Below, in pieces: positions 63,589 through 64,000 of a stretch of DNA of 64,000 nt. The position numbers were made by a program, and so were the translations under genes. Location: the NCBI GenBank assembly GCA_036742665.1, contig DAINQP010000001.1, forward strand, positions 1 to 64,000. Direction: 5' to 3'. Source of the DNA: Gp6-AA40 sp036742665 (GTDB lineage: Bacteria > Acidobacteriota > Vicinamibacteria > Vicinamibacterales > UBA2999). How positions within the stretch are numbered: the first letter of the stretch is position 1; the number at the start of each line of letters is the position of its first letter. The notes under the pieces were generated by a model, which saw only the letters and a list, made by a program, of their open reading frames with translations, had not been told where the DNA came from and made no database searches.

Positions 63589-64000
63589 TTACCAAACGGG
63601 TCTGACGCGCCGTTCGCGCGCCTGCATCTCCGCCGTCATCACCCGCAGCCGGAAGATCAGGTCCTGATCGGTGATCCGCGCTCGTACTGCCGACAAATCA
63701 TTGGACGACTCAACCTCGGGTCCGTTAGCGATCTCCACCAGCACGCGCTCGACATCCGCGAGCAGGTCGCGGGTATCGGCGTCGCCCATCTCTTCCGCGG
63801 ACCGGCGATACAAGCGGCCCGCGGCAACCAGATCGGCCGCACGTTCGCGATCGCCCGCGAGCCGCATTGGCGTCGAGTCGTCGGCGTTGACCAGTTCGAC
63901 GAGCACGCGCTGCGACCGCTCGAGATGCTCCTCGACGTCGCTGCGGAGCATGCGCTCGCTCAGCCCGTGGATGTCGGCGTCCGCAACCGGAGGCAATGTT
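63589..64000 (-). CDS. C-terminal part of a helical protein (cut by the window edge)
   Basis: The frame is open to the end of the window, and 137 residues are visible. They are mostly helical and acidic: LRSDVEEHLERSQRVLVELV, ERAADLVAAGRLYRRSAEEM, DTRDLLADVERVLVEIANGP and DLIFRLRVMTAEMQARERRV. Similar sequences occur after anti-sigma or sigma-factor genes in Acidobacteria, which is the basis for guessing a link to extracytoplasmic regulation. The N-terminus is missing. The downstream HEAT genes may belong to the same operon. Confidence 0.6.
   Translation of the reverse strand, partial: TLPPVADADIHGLSERMLRSDVEEHLERSQRVLVELVNADDSTPMRLAGDRERAADLVAAGRLYRRSAEEMGDADTRDLLADVERVLVEIANGPEVESSNDLSAVRARITDQDLIFRLRVMTAEMQARERRVRPVW

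Noticed and set aside
1..64000. tRNA and rRNA genes
   Set aside because: Apart from the tRNA-like part of tmRNA, no cloverleaf with a GTTCGA-type T-arm and paired acceptor stem was seen by eye. A tRNAscan run would be decisive.

Overview
The window looks like draft-quality, GC-rich chromosome from a free-living, aerobic, Gram-negative member of the Acidobacteriota, probably the Vicinamibacteria group. The lineage is inferred from the gene content: many secreted proteins of the 'PRTPDGQPDLQGFW' type, a DUF6152-like protein, several quinoproteins and c-type cytochromes, a MASE1-like histidine kinase, and many short intergenic hairpin repeats. No phage, insertion sequence or CRISPR array was found. 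One run of 10 Ns at 19133-19142 marks an assembly gap inside a gene.

Layout. 1-720: tmRNA gene (minus strand) with a plausible promoter, followed by hairpin repeats. 757-6114: trehalose synthase, a GT-A glycosyltransferase, a small-conductance-channel-like membrane protein and 4-alpha-glucanotransferase, which reads as an osmoprotectant and glucan unit. 6124-10596: small membrane protein, metallo-beta-lactamase-fold hydrolase, cell-wall amidase, GerMN protein, RNase PH and RdgB. 10817-14929: an orphan peptidase-propeptide protein, a GGDEF/EAL protein and CoaA. 15148-19418: secreted or outer-membrane proteins, a quinoprotein sugar dehydrogenase and a zincin split by the gap. 19632-24587: HD-GYP protein, type IV pilin-like protein, a ParB-like/histidine-kinase-like fusion, small genes and PilT, together a surface-motility and signalling neighbourhood. 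24597-28788: two-component system (MASE1 kinase and LuxR regulator), a small secreted protein and an EamA transporter.

28842-36738 is a tightly packed minus-strand operon: quinoprotein dehydrogenase, diheme cytochrome c, quinoprotein alcohol dehydrogenase, three related secreted proteins and a DUF6152-like protein. It should oxidise a periplasmic substrate and pass electrons to cytochromes. 37330-41645 holds a HbpS/GlcG-like protein, a PEGA protein, a pentaheme cytochrome and a cytochrome fused to a barrel-like domain. 41790-46107: 1-Cys peroxiredoxin, a TPR plus alpha/beta-hydrolase fusion, a double-BON protein and a SnoaL-like protein. The last two lie downstream of a sigma-54-dependent regulator (46365-48740), and a near-consensus sigma-54 promoter sits between them. 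48771-55212: TPR/DUF2914 protein, secreted VOC protein, lectin-like protein, a second sugar dehydrogenase and an ABC exporter. 55409-64000: UvrA with a nucleotidyltransferase gene, zinc-ribbon protein, serine beta-lactamase-family hydrolase and two HEAT-repeat proteins, ending in a truncated gene.

The strongest non-gene signal is a dense set of dispersed hairpin repeats in at least eight families. Several show compensatory stem changes, and several run into coding sequence, where they supply gene ends or internal peptide insertions.
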